Origin: RYN-230 sp963760405 | Lineage (GTDB): Bacteria > Actinomycetota > Actinomycetes > Streptosporangiales > Streptosporangiaceae | Assembly (NCBI GenBank): GCA_963760405.1 | Contig: CAVXCV010000009.1 | Span: forward strand, 372,001-436,000 | Length of the DNA stretch: 64,000 nucleotides | Reading direction: 5' to 3' | Shown here: piece after piece, positions 1 through 9,386 of the stretch | Position numbering within the stretch: the stretch's first letter is position 1 | Layout of the letters: each line of letters opens with the position of its first letter | The notes under the pieces: model-generated | Database searches by the model: none | The model's input: the letters and a program-made list of their open reading frames with translations, nothing else | What the model was told of the DNA's origin: nothing | Made by a program: the position numbers and the translations under genes

Positions 1-2
1 TG

Positions 3-122
3 GGCCGGACGCTGGCCATTAACCCCGGCAGCGTCTACGGCGACGGCGTGCTCCAGGGCGCGGTACTTGAGCTGAATCCGAAGAAGGGAAAGGTCACCAA
101 GTACCTGCTGGTGAATGGCTGA
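3..122 (+). CDS. Metallophosphoesterase, C-terminal fragment
   Basis: The window opens inside a gene; reading from base 3 gives 39 residues and a TGA at 120-122. The peptide contains INPGSVYGDGVLQGA and ends KYLLVNG. This resembles the last beta-strands of Icc/YfcE-type calcineurin-like phosphoesterases, which carry an N-P-G-S motif followed by a glycine-rich strand. The catalytic metal-binding motifs would lie outside the window, so the substrate is unknown. The family assignment rests on a short tail only. Confidence 0.6.
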   Translation, partial: GRTLAINPGSVYGDGVLQGAVLELNPKKGKVTKYLLVNG

Positions 123-198
123 ATCCCATCGGGGAGGCACCGATGGCGCAATAGGCTGGCCCAGCCCCCCATGAACCCCGCAAAACCGGGAGACGAGC

Positions 199-1833
199 AT
201 GGCAACTGAAGCTCTTGGCGGCGAGACGCCAACACTCTTCTTGCGCAAAGCCACCGGCCTGGTCCGCGGCTGGTCGGTGCGGGACTCGATGATCTATGCC
301 GCCCTGGCGACCAACGTCGTCACGCTCGGCATCTACGAGTTCTCTTTCCAGTCCTTCATCCCCAAGGGACAGCTCCTCACCTCGATCCTCATCTCGGGGG
401 TCTGGGTCTCCTTCCTGGTGGTCGCCTATGCCGGGCTGATCGTCACGATCCCGCGGGCGGGCGGCGACTACGTCTGGCAGAGCCGGATCCTGGGCAGCGG
501 CCTCGGCTTCGTGATGGCCGCCACCGGATGGTGGTTCATCCTCTGGCTGTGGGCGCCGATCTACGGGAACATCCTGTCCGTCGAGCTGTTCCAGCCGCTG
601 TGGGCGACGCTCGGTGATCCCAGCGGCGCGGCCTGGTTCACCACCCACACCGGGATATTCGTGGTGTCGGTCATCACGATCGTGCTGGCCGGCCTCCTGG
701 TCTCGCTGGGCATGGCGGGCTACGCCCGGATCCAGAAGTGGTGCTTCTACGCCGGCCTGGTCGGTTTCGCGGTCGTCGTCATCCTGCTCCTGGTGAACAG
801 CCATGCGAACTTCGTGTCGTCGTTCAACACCGAGGCACACAAGATCTTCGGAGTGAGCGGGGCCTACGCGAAGACCCGGGCCGGGGCGGCCAAGTCCGGC
901 TATGTGTCGCCGGCCTTCGGCTTCTCCCCGCTGGGCGCGAGCCTGCTGCTGGTCCCGATGCTGATGTTCTACCTGCTGTGGCCGAACTGGGGCTCCACGC
1001 TGTACGGCGAGATCCGCGGGGCGAGCGACTTCAAGCGCGTCTTCGCCGGGATGTTCTCCGGCCTGTGGATCACCGTGATCCTGTCCGTGGTCTTCCTGCT
1101 GGTGATCGCGAAGACGTTCGGCACCGGCTTCTACAACGACTCCAACGCGCTGTACTGGAGCGCCTACTACGGCGGCAAGGTGGCCCCGGCCATCCCGATC
1201 TGGCCCTACCCGGTGATGTTCGCCGGCTGGCTGGTGCACAACCAGGTCTTCCAGGTGGCGCTGATCCTGCTGATGGCGCTGTGGTTCATCGGCTGGGTCG
1301 GCACGCTGTTCCTGTCCTCGACCCGGGTCATCTTCGCGGCCGCGTTCGACCGGGTGCTGCCCGACCGGGCCGCGGAGGTGTCCGAGAAGCGCAAGGTGCC
1401 GTTCTACTCGCTGATCCTGATGCTGGCCCCAGCGGTGATCGTCAGCGCGGTCTACGCCTACAACCTCACGTTCCAGACCTACACGCTGGACGCCACCCTG
1501 GTCATCGCGGTGACCTACCTGTTCAGCGCGATCGCCGTGGTGCTCCTGCCGTTCATCAAGCCCGACCTGTGGCGCGCCTCCCCGGCCAGCCGGATGAAGA
1601 TCCTGGGCGTCCCCATCGTCCCGGTGGCCGGCCTCGTCACCATCGGGCTGCTCGGCTTCAACCTCTACGAGTGGCTCACCAACAGCGCCTACGGGGTGAA
1701 CAACCACGACTCGCTGTTCTTCATGGGCGGGATGTACCTGCTGGCGATCGTGGTCTACGTGGTCGCCCGGCTGGTCCGCAGCAGGCAGGGCATCGACCTG
1801 TCGCTGATCAACAAGGAGATCCCCGTCGAATAG
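199..1833 (+). CDS. APC-family amino acid/amine permease
   Basis: This 544-aa, strongly hydrophobic protein has about 12 predicted membrane helices. It carries the APC-superfamily signature AGGDYVWQSR at about residues 90-100, after the second helix, and the conserved loop FDRVLPDRAAEVSEK at about 385. The ATG is preceded by a GGGAGACGAG ribosome site. It lies just upstream of the dimethylglycine dehydrogenase-like gene and is separated from it by a hairpin. Uptake of a methylated amine or amino acid feeding that pathway is therefore inferred. APC members are proton- or cation-coupled or exchangers, and the substrate cannot be read from sequence. Confidence 0.88.
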   Translation: MATEALGGETPTLFLRKATGLVRGWSVRDSMIYAALATNVVTLGIYEFSFQSFIPKGQLLTSILISGVWVSFLVVAYAGLIVTIPRAGGDYVWQSRILGSGLGFVMAATGWWFILWLWAPIYGNILSVELFQPLWATLGDPSGAAWFTTHTGIFVVSVITIVLAGLLVSLGMAGYARIQKWCFYAGLVGFAVVVILLLVNSHANFVSSFNTEAHKIFGVSGAYAKTRAGAAKSGYVSPAFGFSPLGASLLLVPMLMFYLLWPNWGSTLYGEIRGASDFKRVFAGMFSGLWITVILSVVFLLVIAKTFGTGFYNDSNALYWSAYYGGKVAPAIPIWPYPVMFAGWLVHNQVFQVALILLMALWFIGWVGTLFLSSTRVIFAAAFDRVLPDRAAEVSEKRKVPFYSLILMLAPAVIVSAVYAYNLTFQTYTLDATLVIAVTYLFSAIAVVLLPFIKPDLWRASPASRMKILGVPIVPVAGLVTIGLLGFNLYEWLTNSAYGVNNHDSLFFMGGMYLLAIVVYVVARLVRSRQGIDLSLINKEIPVE

Positions 1834-1843
1834 GGCAGAGGCT

Positions 1844-1887
1844 GCGTCGGCCCCGCCGCCAGGGTTGACCGGCGGCGGGGCTGACGC
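1844..1887 (+). terminator. Hairpin between permease and dehydrogenase genes
   Basis: A 17-bp stem (1844-1860 pairing with 1871-1887) with one non-Watson-Crick position and a 10-nt loop follows the permease stop. There is no U-tract. It could terminate, attenuate, or stabilise the upstream transcript while the downstream gene is read through. Confidence 0.6.
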
Positions 1888-1941
1888 AACTTCGGCTCCC
1901 GCAGCAGAGGTGACGACAAGTGATGGGCGGGAAGCAGCGGC

Positions 1942-4476
1942 ATGAGTGAAACTCCCGCGCGGGCCAGCGCGGTCATCATCGGCGCCGGCATCGTCGGCAA
2001 CAGCCTGGCCTGTCACCTGGCCCGGCTCGGCTGGCGGGACCTGGTCCTGGTGGACAAGGGCCCGATGCCGAACCCGGGCGGCTCCACCGGGCACGCCTCC
2101 AACTTCATCTTCCCGATCGAGTACTCGAAGATGATGATGGAGCTGACCCGGGACAGCACCGAGCAGTACCAGGCGCTGGGCGTGTTCACGCAGAGCGGCG
2201 GCATCGAGGTGGCCCGCACCGAGGCCCGCATGGCCGAGCTGCGGCGGCGCTGCTCGGCCGCTAAGGCCTGGGGCATCCCGGCCCAGGTGATCTCACCCGC
2301 CGAGGTGGCCAAGCTGGTGCCCTACCTGGACGAGTCGGTGATCCTGGGCGGCGCGCACTTCCCGACCGTCGGCGTGGTCAACTCGCTGCGCGCGGGCACG
2401 CTGCTGCGGGAGGAGGCCGAGCAGTCCGGCGCGCTGCGGGTGCTGGCCGGGGCTGAGGTGCTCGGCATCGACACGTCCCCGGACGGCCCGGGCGGCAGGC
2501 CGCAGATCACCGCCGTGCGCACCACCGCGGGTGATATCGCGACCGGTACCTGCGTGATCTGCTGCGGGGTGTGGAGCCCGCGGATGGCCCGGATGGCCGG
2601 CGCCCGGCTGCCGCTCACCCCGATCGTGCACCAGATGATCAGCGTCGGGCCGATCGGGCTGTTCGAGGGCACCACCGGGGAGATCACCTACCCGATCGTG
2701 CGCGACGTGGACACCAACATGTACGAGCGCCAGCACGGCGGCGACATGGAGGTGGGCTCCTACGCGCACCGCCCGATCATCGTCAGCCCGGACTCCATCC
2801 CGTCGATCGAGGAATCGGCGCTGTCCCCGACCGAGCTGCCGTTCACCGCGGACGACTTCGACCCGCAGCTGGCCGAGGCGCTGGAGCTCATGCCCGAGCT
2901 GCTGGGGGACGAGAAGGCCGGTATCAGGTACGCCATCAACGGGCTGATCTCGATGACCCCGGACGGCCATCCGCTGCTCGGCCCGGTGCCGGAGGTGGCC
3001 GGGCTCTGGTCGGCCGCGGCGAGCTGGATCAAGGAGGGGCCCGGGGTCGGCCGGGTGGTGGCCGAGTGGATGAGCGGCCAGGTCCCTACGGTCAACGTGG
3101 ACGAGGCCAACGTGGCCCGGTTCTACCCGGGCCAGCGCACGGTCGCGCACGTCGAGGCGCGGGCCCGGGAGGGCTTCAACAAGATGTACGGCATTGTCCA
3201 CCCAGCTGAGCAGTGGGCGTCCGGCCGGCCGGCCCGGGTCAGCCCGGTGTACGAGCGGGAGCGGGACCTGGGCGCGGTCTTCTACGAGACGGCCGGCTGG
3301 GAGCGGCCGCACTGGTACGCCAGCAACGAGGACCTGCTGGACCGGTACGCCGGGCAGCTGATGCCGCGGCCGGACGAGTGGGACGCCCGCTGGTGGTCAC
3401 CGGTGATCAACGCCGAGCACCTGGCCCTGCGGGACACTTGCGGGCTGGTCGACCTGTCCGCGTTCGCGATCTTCGACATCACCGGGCCGTCCGCGCTGGA
3501 CGTGGTGCAGACCCTGGCCGTGGCCCAGCTGGACGTGCCGCCGGGGCGGGTGGTGTATACCTCGCTGCTGGACGAGCGCGGCGGGTTCAAGGCTGACCTG
3601 ACCATCATGCGGCTCGGCGCGCAGCGGTTCAGGGTGGTCACCGGCGGCGCGACCGGCATGTCCGACATGAAGTGGTTCACTGACCACCTGCCCGCGGACG
3701 GCACCGCCGCCCTGGCCGACCTGACCTCGGCGCAGATCACCCTCGGCCTGTGGGGGCCGCGGGCGCGGCAGGTGCTGGCCGCGGTCACCGCCGACGACGT
3801 GTCGCACCCGGGCTTCCCGTTCGGCACCTGCCGGGAGATCGAGATCGGCGGCGCGTGCGTGCTCGCCTCCCGCATCTCCTACGTAGGCGAGCTCGGCTGG
3901 GAACTGCACGTGCCCGCCGAGCAGGCCGCCGTGCTGTGGGACAGGCTGCGGGAGGCGGGCGCTCCGCACGGGCTGGTGCCGGCGGGCATCGGGGTGTACG
4001 GCACCACCGGCCGGCTGGAAAAGGGCTACCGCGCGTTCGGCAACGAGCTGACCGCGGACTACACCCTGGTCGAAGCCGGGATGACCCGGCCCAAGGTCAA
4101 GGCGCACTCGTTCATCGGCAAGGACGCCTACCTGGCGCAGCGGGCCGCCCCGCCCGCGGCGGTGCTCTGCACGCTCACCGTGGATGACCACGCCCCGGCC
4201 GGGGGCGAGCCCCGGTACATGCTCGGCGGCGAGCCCATCCTGTCCGCTGGCGGCGAGCGGCTGGTGGATGCGAAAGGCCGCCCTTCCTACGTGACCAGCG
4301 CCGGTTCCGGGCCGTCGGTCGGCCGGCACCTGCTGATGGCCTACCTGCCGCCGGAGCAGGCGGTCGCGGGCACCACGCTCGCCGTGGAGTGCTTTGGCGA
4401 GCGCTACCCGGTGACCGTCGCGGTGGCCGGGGCCACCCCGCTGTTCGACCCGGACAACACCAGGATCCGCAGCTGA
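1942..4476 (+). CDS. Dimethylglycine/sarcosine dehydrogenase-like FAD oxidoreductase with GcvT domain
   Basis: The 844-aa protein has an N-terminal DAO-type FAD domain. Its Rossmann motif IIGAGIVGNSLACHLARLG is at about residues 11-30, followed by GSTGHA. In the DMGDH/SarDH family the equivalent His carries covalent FAD. The C-terminal half (about 430-840) is an aminomethyltransferase (GcvT) fold containing GYRAFGNELTADYTLVEAGM. That domain captures the released one-carbon unit as methylene-THF. The expected reaction is oxidative demethylation of dimethylglycine, sarcosine or a related N-methyl amine, with electrons passed to ETF. The ETF genes follow 25 bp downstream, which strongly supports this. 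The exact substrate is uncertain. Confidence 0.88.
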   Translation: MSETPARASAVIIGAGIVGNSLACHLARLGWRDLVLVDKGPMPNPGGSTGHASNFIFPIEYSKMMMELTRDSTEQYQALGVFTQSGGIEVARTEARMAELRRRCSAAKAWGIPAQVISPAEVAKLVPYLDESVILGGAHFPTVGVVNSLRAGTLLREEAEQSGALRVLAGAEVLGIDTSPDGPGGRPQITAVRTTAGDIATGTCVICCGVWSPRMARMAGARLPLTPIVHQMISVGPIGLFEGTTGEITYPIVRDVDTNMYERQHGGDMEVGSYAHRPIIVSPDSIPSIEESALSPTELPFTADDFDPQLAEALELMPELLGDEKAGIRYAINGLISMTPDGHPLLGPVPEVAGLWSAAASWIKEGPGVGRVVAEWMSGQVPTVNVDEANVARFYPGQRTVAHVEARAREGFNKMYGIVHPAEQWASGRPARVSPVYERERDLGAVFYETAGWERPHWYASNEDLLDRYAGQLMPRPDEWDARWWSPVINAEHLALRDTCGLVDLSAFAIFDITGPSALDVVQTLAVAQLDVPPGRVVYTSLLDERGGFKADLTIMRLGAQRFRVVTGGATGMSDMKWFTDHLPADGTAALADLTSAQITLGLWGPRARQVLAAVTADDVSHPGFPFGTCREIEIGGACVLASRISYVGELGWELHVPAEQAAVLWDRLREAGAPHGLVPAGIGVYGTTGRLEKGYRAFGNELTADYTLVEAGMTRPKVKAHSFIGKDAYLAQRAAPPAAVLCTLTVDDHAPAGGEPRYMLGGEPILSAGGERLVDAKGRPSYVTSAGSGPSVGRHLLMAYLPPEQAVAGTTLAVECFGERYPVTVAVAGATPLFDPDNTRIRS

Positions 4477-4501
4477 CCAGAGGGACGGAGGGCGGCCCGG
4501 G

Positions 4502-5270
4502 ATGGAGATCGGCGTCTGCGTGAAGCGGGTGCCGCAGGTGGGCGGCCGTATCGTGCTGACCCCGGACGGTCAGGGCGTGGATACCCGGATGTCCGGGTTC
4601 GCGATCAGCCCGCACGAGGAATGCGCGGTAGAGGAAGCGGTCCGGCTCACCGAGCGGCTGGGCGGCTCCGTGTCGGTGCTGACGCTCGGGCCCGCCGAAG
4701 CGGCTGAGCAGCTGCGGGACGCGCTCGCGCTTGGGGCGCACCGGGGGGTGCTGCTGGAAACGGACGGCCGCGAGTGGGGCCCGGCCGCCACCGCGGCCGC
4801 GATCGTGGCGGAGGCGCGCCGCCGGGCCGCGGACGGCCCGGCCTACCAGCTGCTGCTGTTCGGGAACGAGGCCGCGGACACCGGGGACTACCAGGTCGGC
4901 GTCCGGGTGGCCAGCGCACTGGGCTGGCCGTGTGCCACCGGCATCAAGCACCTGGACATTACCGGGGACGTGGTCCGGGCCCGGCGCGAGTACCGGGGCA
5001 CCGAGGAGACCTATGAGTTCAGCCTGCCCGCGGTGATCACCGTCAAGGAGGGCATCAACCTGCCCCGGTATCCGTCGCTGCCTGGCCGGGCTGCGGGCCA
5101 AGCGGGCGGTGATCGAGCGGCAGGAGCCGCAGTGGCAGCCGGACGGCCTGCGCACCACCGGCCTGCGGGTCCCGGCGGAGCAGCGGCAGCAGGCCGCTGT
5201 CCTCGGCCGCGGCCCGGACGCCGTCCCCGCCCTGGTCAAGCTCCTGGAAGAACTAGGAGTCCTCGCGTGA
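4502..5270 (+). CDS. etfB: Electron transfer flavoprotein beta subunit (frameshifted near the 3' end)
   Basis: The start has a GGACGGAGGG site and the first ~195 residues are a typical EtfB AMP-binding domain (MEIGVCVKRVP, then VKEGINLPRYPSLPG). ETF beta pairs with alpha to carry electrons from dehydrogenases such as the upstream enzyme. One extra base, most simply a G at about 5088, throws the ORF out of frame. In the corrected frame the protein continues LRAKRAVIERQ and ends VKLLEELGVLA at TGA 5268-5270. The total of 769 nt is one over a multiple of three. Uncorrected, the frame runs into the following repeats, giving a false 401-aa protein. Sequencing error or real mutation cannot be separated here. 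Confidence 0.85.
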
Positions 5271-5675
5271 GCTCTGCTGGCCCGGGGGGGCGACCCCCCG
5301 GAACCCCCCGCGAGTCGCTGGCTCGGAGGGGACACGCCTCCGGCGCACCCCGCCTCGCCAGCTCTGCTGGCCCGGGGGGGCGACCCCCCGGAACCCCCCG
5401 CGAGTCGCTGGCTCGGAGGGGACACGCCTCCGGCGCACCCCGCCTCGCCAGCCTCGCTGGCCGGAGGGGACACGCCTCCGGCGCACCCCGCCGCAGCTCT
5501 GCTGGCCCGGGGGGGCGACCCCCCGGAACCCCCCGCGAGTCGCTGGCTCGGAGGGGACACGCCTCCGGCGCACCCCGCCTCGCCAGCTCTGCTGGCCCGG
5601 GGGGGCGACCCCCCGGAACCCCCCGCGAGTCGCTGGCTCGGAGGGGACACGCCTCCGGCGCACCCCGCCTCGCCA
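5271..5675. repeat. 90-bp tandem repeat array between etfB and etfA
   Basis: Four essentially identical 90-bp units occupy 5271-5360, 5361-5450, 5496-5585 and 5586-5675, with a 45-bp partial unit at 5451-5495. Each full unit holds a hairpin of a G7 run against a C6 run (CCGGGGGGG / CCCCCCGG), a second CGGAGG/CCTCCG stem, and a CCCCGCCTCGCCA tail. The array begins directly after the etfB TGA and ends 28 bp before the etfA GTG. It fills a junction that is normally a few bases long in etf operons. No function is known to me. The unit length, a multiple of three, keeps long false ORFs open. Confidence 0.95.
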
Positions 5676-5703
5676 GCGAAGTGCCCGCGAAGGAGGCAGA
5701 TAA

Positions 5704-6708
5704 GTGAACGTTATTTGCCTGGTCGAGCTGGATGAGGCCGGGGTGACGGACGGGTCGCTGCGCGCGCTGACCTTCGCCCGCATGCTGGCCACTGGCGGCC
5801 CCAGCCCGGGCGCGCCAGCCCTGGTCGCGGTGCTGTTCGGCCCGGCGGACCGGGTCCCGGCCAGCGTCCTGGGCGAGTACGGCGTGACCGAGGTGTACGT
5901 GACCGAGCCGGCTGCGCTGGACGGGTACGCGCCGCGGGCCTGGGCGCGGACCCTGGAGGGCCTGCTCAGTGTCACCCTGGCCAGCGCGGTGGTCGCGGCG
6001 GCCACGGACCGGGGCAGCGAGGTGCTCGCTCATCTCGCCGCGCTGACTGGTCAGTCGATGGCCGCGAACTGCATAGCGGCCGAGCCCGCCGCGGACGGGA
6101 CGCTGGCGATATCCCGCCAGCGCTGGGCGGGGCTGCTCATCGAGGACGCGATCGTGGACGGCTCGCCCGCGCTGCTCACCGTGGCCACCGAGGCCGTGCC
6201 GCCCGTGCCCGTGGAGACCGTGCCTGCGGGCACAGTCCGGGCCGGGCCAGCGGTGCGGGTCCATGAGCCCGAGCTGATCCCGGCGGACCTGCAGGTGCGC
6301 GCCGCCGAAACGGCCGGGCACGGCGGCGGGATGTCGCTGGCCACGGCCCGGGTCGTGGTCGGCGGCGGCCGGGGTGTCGGCGGCCCGGACGGGTTCGCGC
6401 CGCTGGAGGAACTGGCCAGCCTGCTCGGCGGGGTGGTCGGGGTGTCCCGGGTGGTCACCAGCCAGGGCTGGCGCCCGCACACCCAGCAAGTCGGGCAGAC
6501 CGGCACCCGGATCACCCCCGAGCTGTACCTGGCTTGCGGCATCAGCGGCGCGATCCAGCACATGGCGGGCTGCGGCAGCGCCAAGACCATCGTCGCGGTC
6601 AACACGGACCCGGCGGCGCCGATCCTGTCCCGGGCCGACTACGCGGTGATCGGCGATCTGGCCGAGGTGATCCCGGCGCTGGTGGCGGCGCTGCGGGAAC
6701 GGGGCTGA
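5704..6708 (+). CDS. etfA: Electron transfer flavoprotein alpha subunit
   Basis: The 334-aa protein starts at GTG, with an AAGGAGG ribosome site 6 nt upstream. The C-terminal half is the classic ETF-alpha FAD domain, with VGQTGTRITPELYLACGISG and the downstream AINTD-like IVAVNTDPAAPILSRADY. With EtfB it forms the soluble heterodimer that takes electrons from the dimethylglycine dehydrogenase-like enzyme to the membrane quinone pool. It is in the same orientation as etfB but separated by 433 bp of repeats, which may weaken transcriptional coupling. Its own strong ribosome site suggests independent translation. Confidence 0.93.
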   Translation: MNVICLVELDEAGVTDGSLRALTFARMLATGGPSPGAPALVAVLFGPADRVPASVLGEYGVTEVYVTEPAALDGYAPRAWARTLEGLLSVTLASAVVAAATDRGSEVLAHLAALTGQSMAANCIAAEPAADGTLAISRQRWAGLLIEDAIVDGSPALLTVATEAVPPVPVETVPAGTVRAGPAVRVHEPELIPADLQVRAAETAGHGGGMSLATARVVVGGGRGVGGPDGFAPLEELASLLGGVVGVSRVVTSQGWRPHTQQVGQTGTRITPELYLACGISGAIQHMAGCGSAKTIVAVNTDPAAPILSRADYAVIGDLAEVIPALVAALRERG

Positions 6709-6731
6709 CCGGGCCGGGCCGCGGCGGTCCG

Positions 6732-9335
6732 TCAGGTTTTGCTGGCTGCCTCCAGGTTCTCCCGCACCGCGCAGGTCAGCGGGTGGTCCTGGCCCAGGGC
6801 CAGCTCACAGTCGGTGAGAGTGCGCTCGAACACGCTGATCGCGTCGGTCAGCCGCAGCGCGGCGTGGTAGGCCGACCCGAGGTTGGCCCGGGCGGTCAAG
6901 GTGACCTGATCGGCCGGGCCGAGCGTCCGCTCGCTGTCCGCCAGCGTCTGCTCATACAACGGCAGCGCGTCGTGCAGGCGCCCGGCCGAGTGGTAGGCGT
7001 TGGCCAGGTTGCCGCGAGCGGTCAGCGTGTCCGGGTGGTCGGCGCCCTGGGCCAGTTCCCGGTCCTGCAGCGTGCGCTCATAGTGCGGGATGGCGTCCTT
7101 GACCCGCCGGGCGGCGAGGTAGGCGTTGGCCAGGTTGGCCCGGGCGGTCAGCGTGTCCGGGTGGGCAGCCCCCAGCACCCGTTCCCGGTCGGCGAGGGTG
7201 TGCTCGTACTGCGGCAGGGCCCGCTTTAGCTGGCCGGAGACCCGGTAGGCGTAGGCCAGGTCGGCGCGGGCGCTGAGCGTGTCCGGGTGGTCGGGCCCCT
7301 GCGCCTTGGCCCGGCCCGCGAGGACCTGCTCGTAGGCGCTGACCGCCTGCTTGTGCCGCCCCATCGTGCGGTAGGCGTGCGCCAGCGCGGCCCGGGCGCT
7401 GAGCGTGTCCGGGTGGCCGGGGCCCAGCCCGTTCTCGGCGTCGGCGAGCGCCTGCTGGTACACCGGAACCGCGTCCTCGGGGCGGCCGGCGGCCAGGTAA
7501 CCGGCGGCGAGGTCAGTCCGGGCCGCCAGGGTGTCCGGATGCCGTGCGCCGAGCACCCACTCCCGGTCGGCGGCGACCTTTTCGTGCAGTGGCAGCGCAT
7601 CAGCGGGGCGTCCGCCTGCGGTGTAGGCGTGGGCGAGGTGGCCGCGTGAGGTCAGCGTGTCCGGGTGGTCGTGGCCCAGTTGCTCCTGGCGCTGCGCCAG
7701 GACACGTTCGTGCACGTCGATGGCGTCGTCGATCCGGCCCGCCAGCTCGAACGCCGCGGCCAGGCCGTCCAGGCAGCAGAGGGTATGCACGTGCGTGGCC
7801 CCGAGCACCCGGCTGGACTCCTCCTGCAGGGCCTGCCAGTGCGCGATGGCGGGCCCGCTGAGCGCGGCGCTGGCCATGCTCTGCCCGGCGCGCAGCAGCA
7901 CCGGATGAGGGTCCGAGGCCCACAGCAGGTCGCCGCCAGCGTCGCGCAGCCGCCCGGCACAGTCGTGCAGGGCCTGGGCCAGCCGCGGCGCGGCCGGCCC
8001 GGCCGGCCAGGCCTGGACCAGCGCGTCGGCCGCGGCCCGTACCGCCGGCCCGAATTCCGCCGCTGGGGTGGTCGCCCGGCTCAGCGCCCGCACCAGCGGA
8101 TGCACCTGCACGGTGCGGGTGGCGCTAGCCGGGTTGATGGTCACCAGCCCGGCCCGGAACAGGTTATAAACGGTCTCCTTGGCCTGTGCCGGATCGGCTA
8201 CCTGGCCGGGGCCGGCCAGGTAGCCGGCCGCGGCCGGGGTGGTGAACACCGCGCCGGGGATGCCTGCGGGATCGAGCAGGCTGGCCAGGGCCAGCGCCGG
8301 CCGGGCTAATCCGGCCGGCGGCATCTGCTCGGCGAGTTCCATGGACAGCAGGCACGTCACCTCAGCCGCGCTGGGAGCGGCGCCAGCGGCCCGGCTCATC
8401 CGCAGCTTCCGGTCAGCGAACCAGCCGCGGTAGCTATGGCAGCTGTCTTCCGTGCAGATGAGCACGGCGGTGGCCTGGGCCAGCGCGAGCGGCTGGCAGT
8501 CCATATCCGCCGCCAGGTCGAGGGCTCCCACCCGCTGGCCTGACTCGTCGCTGAGCCGCGCGGTCAGGTAGGCCAGCGCTTCGCGAGTGCTGTACCCGGC
8601 GACCGGGACGATCCTCCGGTCCGGCCCCGCCGGGAAGTCTGGCTGCTCGGTGGTCACCACCACACGGCCCTGGACGCCCCGCGGCCACAGTCCCTCGAGC
8701 TCGGCCGGGCCGGGGACATCGTCGAGGACGACCAGCCAGCGCAGGGCGGCACCGGCCAGCCAGCGCAGGAACCGCTGGGCCGCGGCGGCCAGGTCGTCCG
8801 CGGGGTCAGCCGCACCGGCCTCCGCGAGCGCGCCGGCGTATCCGGTGAGGATGGCCTCCCGGCTGGTGCCGCTGATCCAGACCAGCAGGTCCACCGAGCG
8901 GCTGTCCCACAGGCTATTCGCCAGCGCGGCCGCGAGCTGCGTCTTGCCGCTGCCGCCGGGCGCGGCCCGCGGCGGGAGGCCTGGCTGGGCCACCGCGGTC
9001 AGGATCACCGCGCCGCCCGGATCGGGTTGTCCTGCGCCGCCGAGCCCGGTTTCCGGGCGGGGATTATAGCCGTCGGCCAGCGGCGGCACCGGCCCGTACC
9101 GCAGCGGCCATTCCACCAGCGGGGACGCCACCACGGTCACCGGGATCCCGAGGAGCTGGCCTGGGGGAATCGGTGTCCCACCGTCGGCTTGCCCGGTGGC
9201 CGCCGCGGCACTGCGGGCTGCTCCTGCCGCATACCGGGCCCTGCCTTCCTCTTCATCCCAGTTGCGCAAATAGCCTATTGAGTTGCAGTGCTCTGGCGCA
9301 GTCGAATGGCTGCCAGCCTCGCGCCGCCGTGCCAT
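6732..9335 (-). CDS. NB-ARC/TPR STAND-type protein, copy 1
   Basis: Up to 867 aa; the true start may lie downstream of the first ATG. A P-loop GGSGKTQLAAALA (about residue 127) and Walker B WLVVLDDV mark an NB-ARC/AAA-type NTPase. At least seven 42-aa tetratricopeptide repeats follow, each built on HPDTLTARANLAxAYxxAGR. Such actinobacterial STAND proteins act as ATP-dependent sensors or scaffolds, and some relatives are antiphage. No N-terminal effector domain is visible; only ~100 residues precede the P-loop. It is adjacent to and clearly paralogous with the next gene, and convergent with etfA. No function in the methyl pathway is apparent. Confidence 0.85.
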   Translation of the reverse strand: MARRREAGSHSTAPEHCNSIGYLRNWDEEEGRARYAAGAARSAAAATGQADGGTPIPPGQLLGIPVTVVASPLVEWPLRYGPVPPLADGYNPRPETGLGGAGQPDPGGAVILTAVAQPGLPPRAAPGGSGKTQLAAALANSLWDSRSVDLLVWISGTSREAILTGYAGALAEAGAADPADDLAAAAQRFLRWLAGAALRWLVVLDDVPGPAELEGLWPRGVQGRVVVTTEQPDFPAGPDRRIVPVAGYSTREALAYLTARLSDESGQRVGALDLAADMDCQPLALAQATAVLICTEDSCHSYRGWFADRKLRMSRAAGAAPSAAEVTCLLSMELAEQMPPAGLARPALALASLLDPAGIPGAVFTTPAAAGYLAGPGQVADPAQAKETVYNLFRAGLVTINPASATRTVQVHPLVRALSRATTPAAEFGPAVRAAADALVQAWPAGPAAPRLAQALHDCAGRLRDAGGDLLWASDPHPVLLRAGQSMASAALSGPAIAHWQALQEESSRVLGATHVHTLCCLDGLAAAFELAGRIDDAIDVHERVLAQRQEQLGHDHPDTLTSRGHLAHAYTAGGRPADALPLHEKVAADREWVLGARHPDTLAARTDLAAGYLAAGRPEDAVPVYQQALADAENGLGPGHPDTLSARAALAHAYRTMGRHKQAVSAYEQVLAGRAKAQGPDHPDTLSARADLAYAYRVSGQLKRALPQYEHTLADRERVLGAAHPDTLTARANLANAYLAARRVKDAIPHYERTLQDRELAQGADHPDTLTARGNLANAYHSAGRLHDALPLYEQTLADSERTLGPADQVTLTARANLGSAYHAALRLTDAISVFERTLTDCELALGQDHPLTCAVRENLEAASKT

Positions 9336-9386
9336 CCGGCCAGCTCGGCAGCACCCGCCCTGGCCGCGCTGCCCTGACCCGGAACC

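Noticed and set aside
94..2094. 666-codon minus-strand frame opposite the permease
   Set aside because: It is rich in Arg, Asp, Gln and His with no domain, exactly opposite a clear APC permease; a GC-bias shadow.
5271..5675. Repeat array as CRISPR
   Set aside because: Units are contiguous 90-bp copies without unique spacers, and no cas genes are present.
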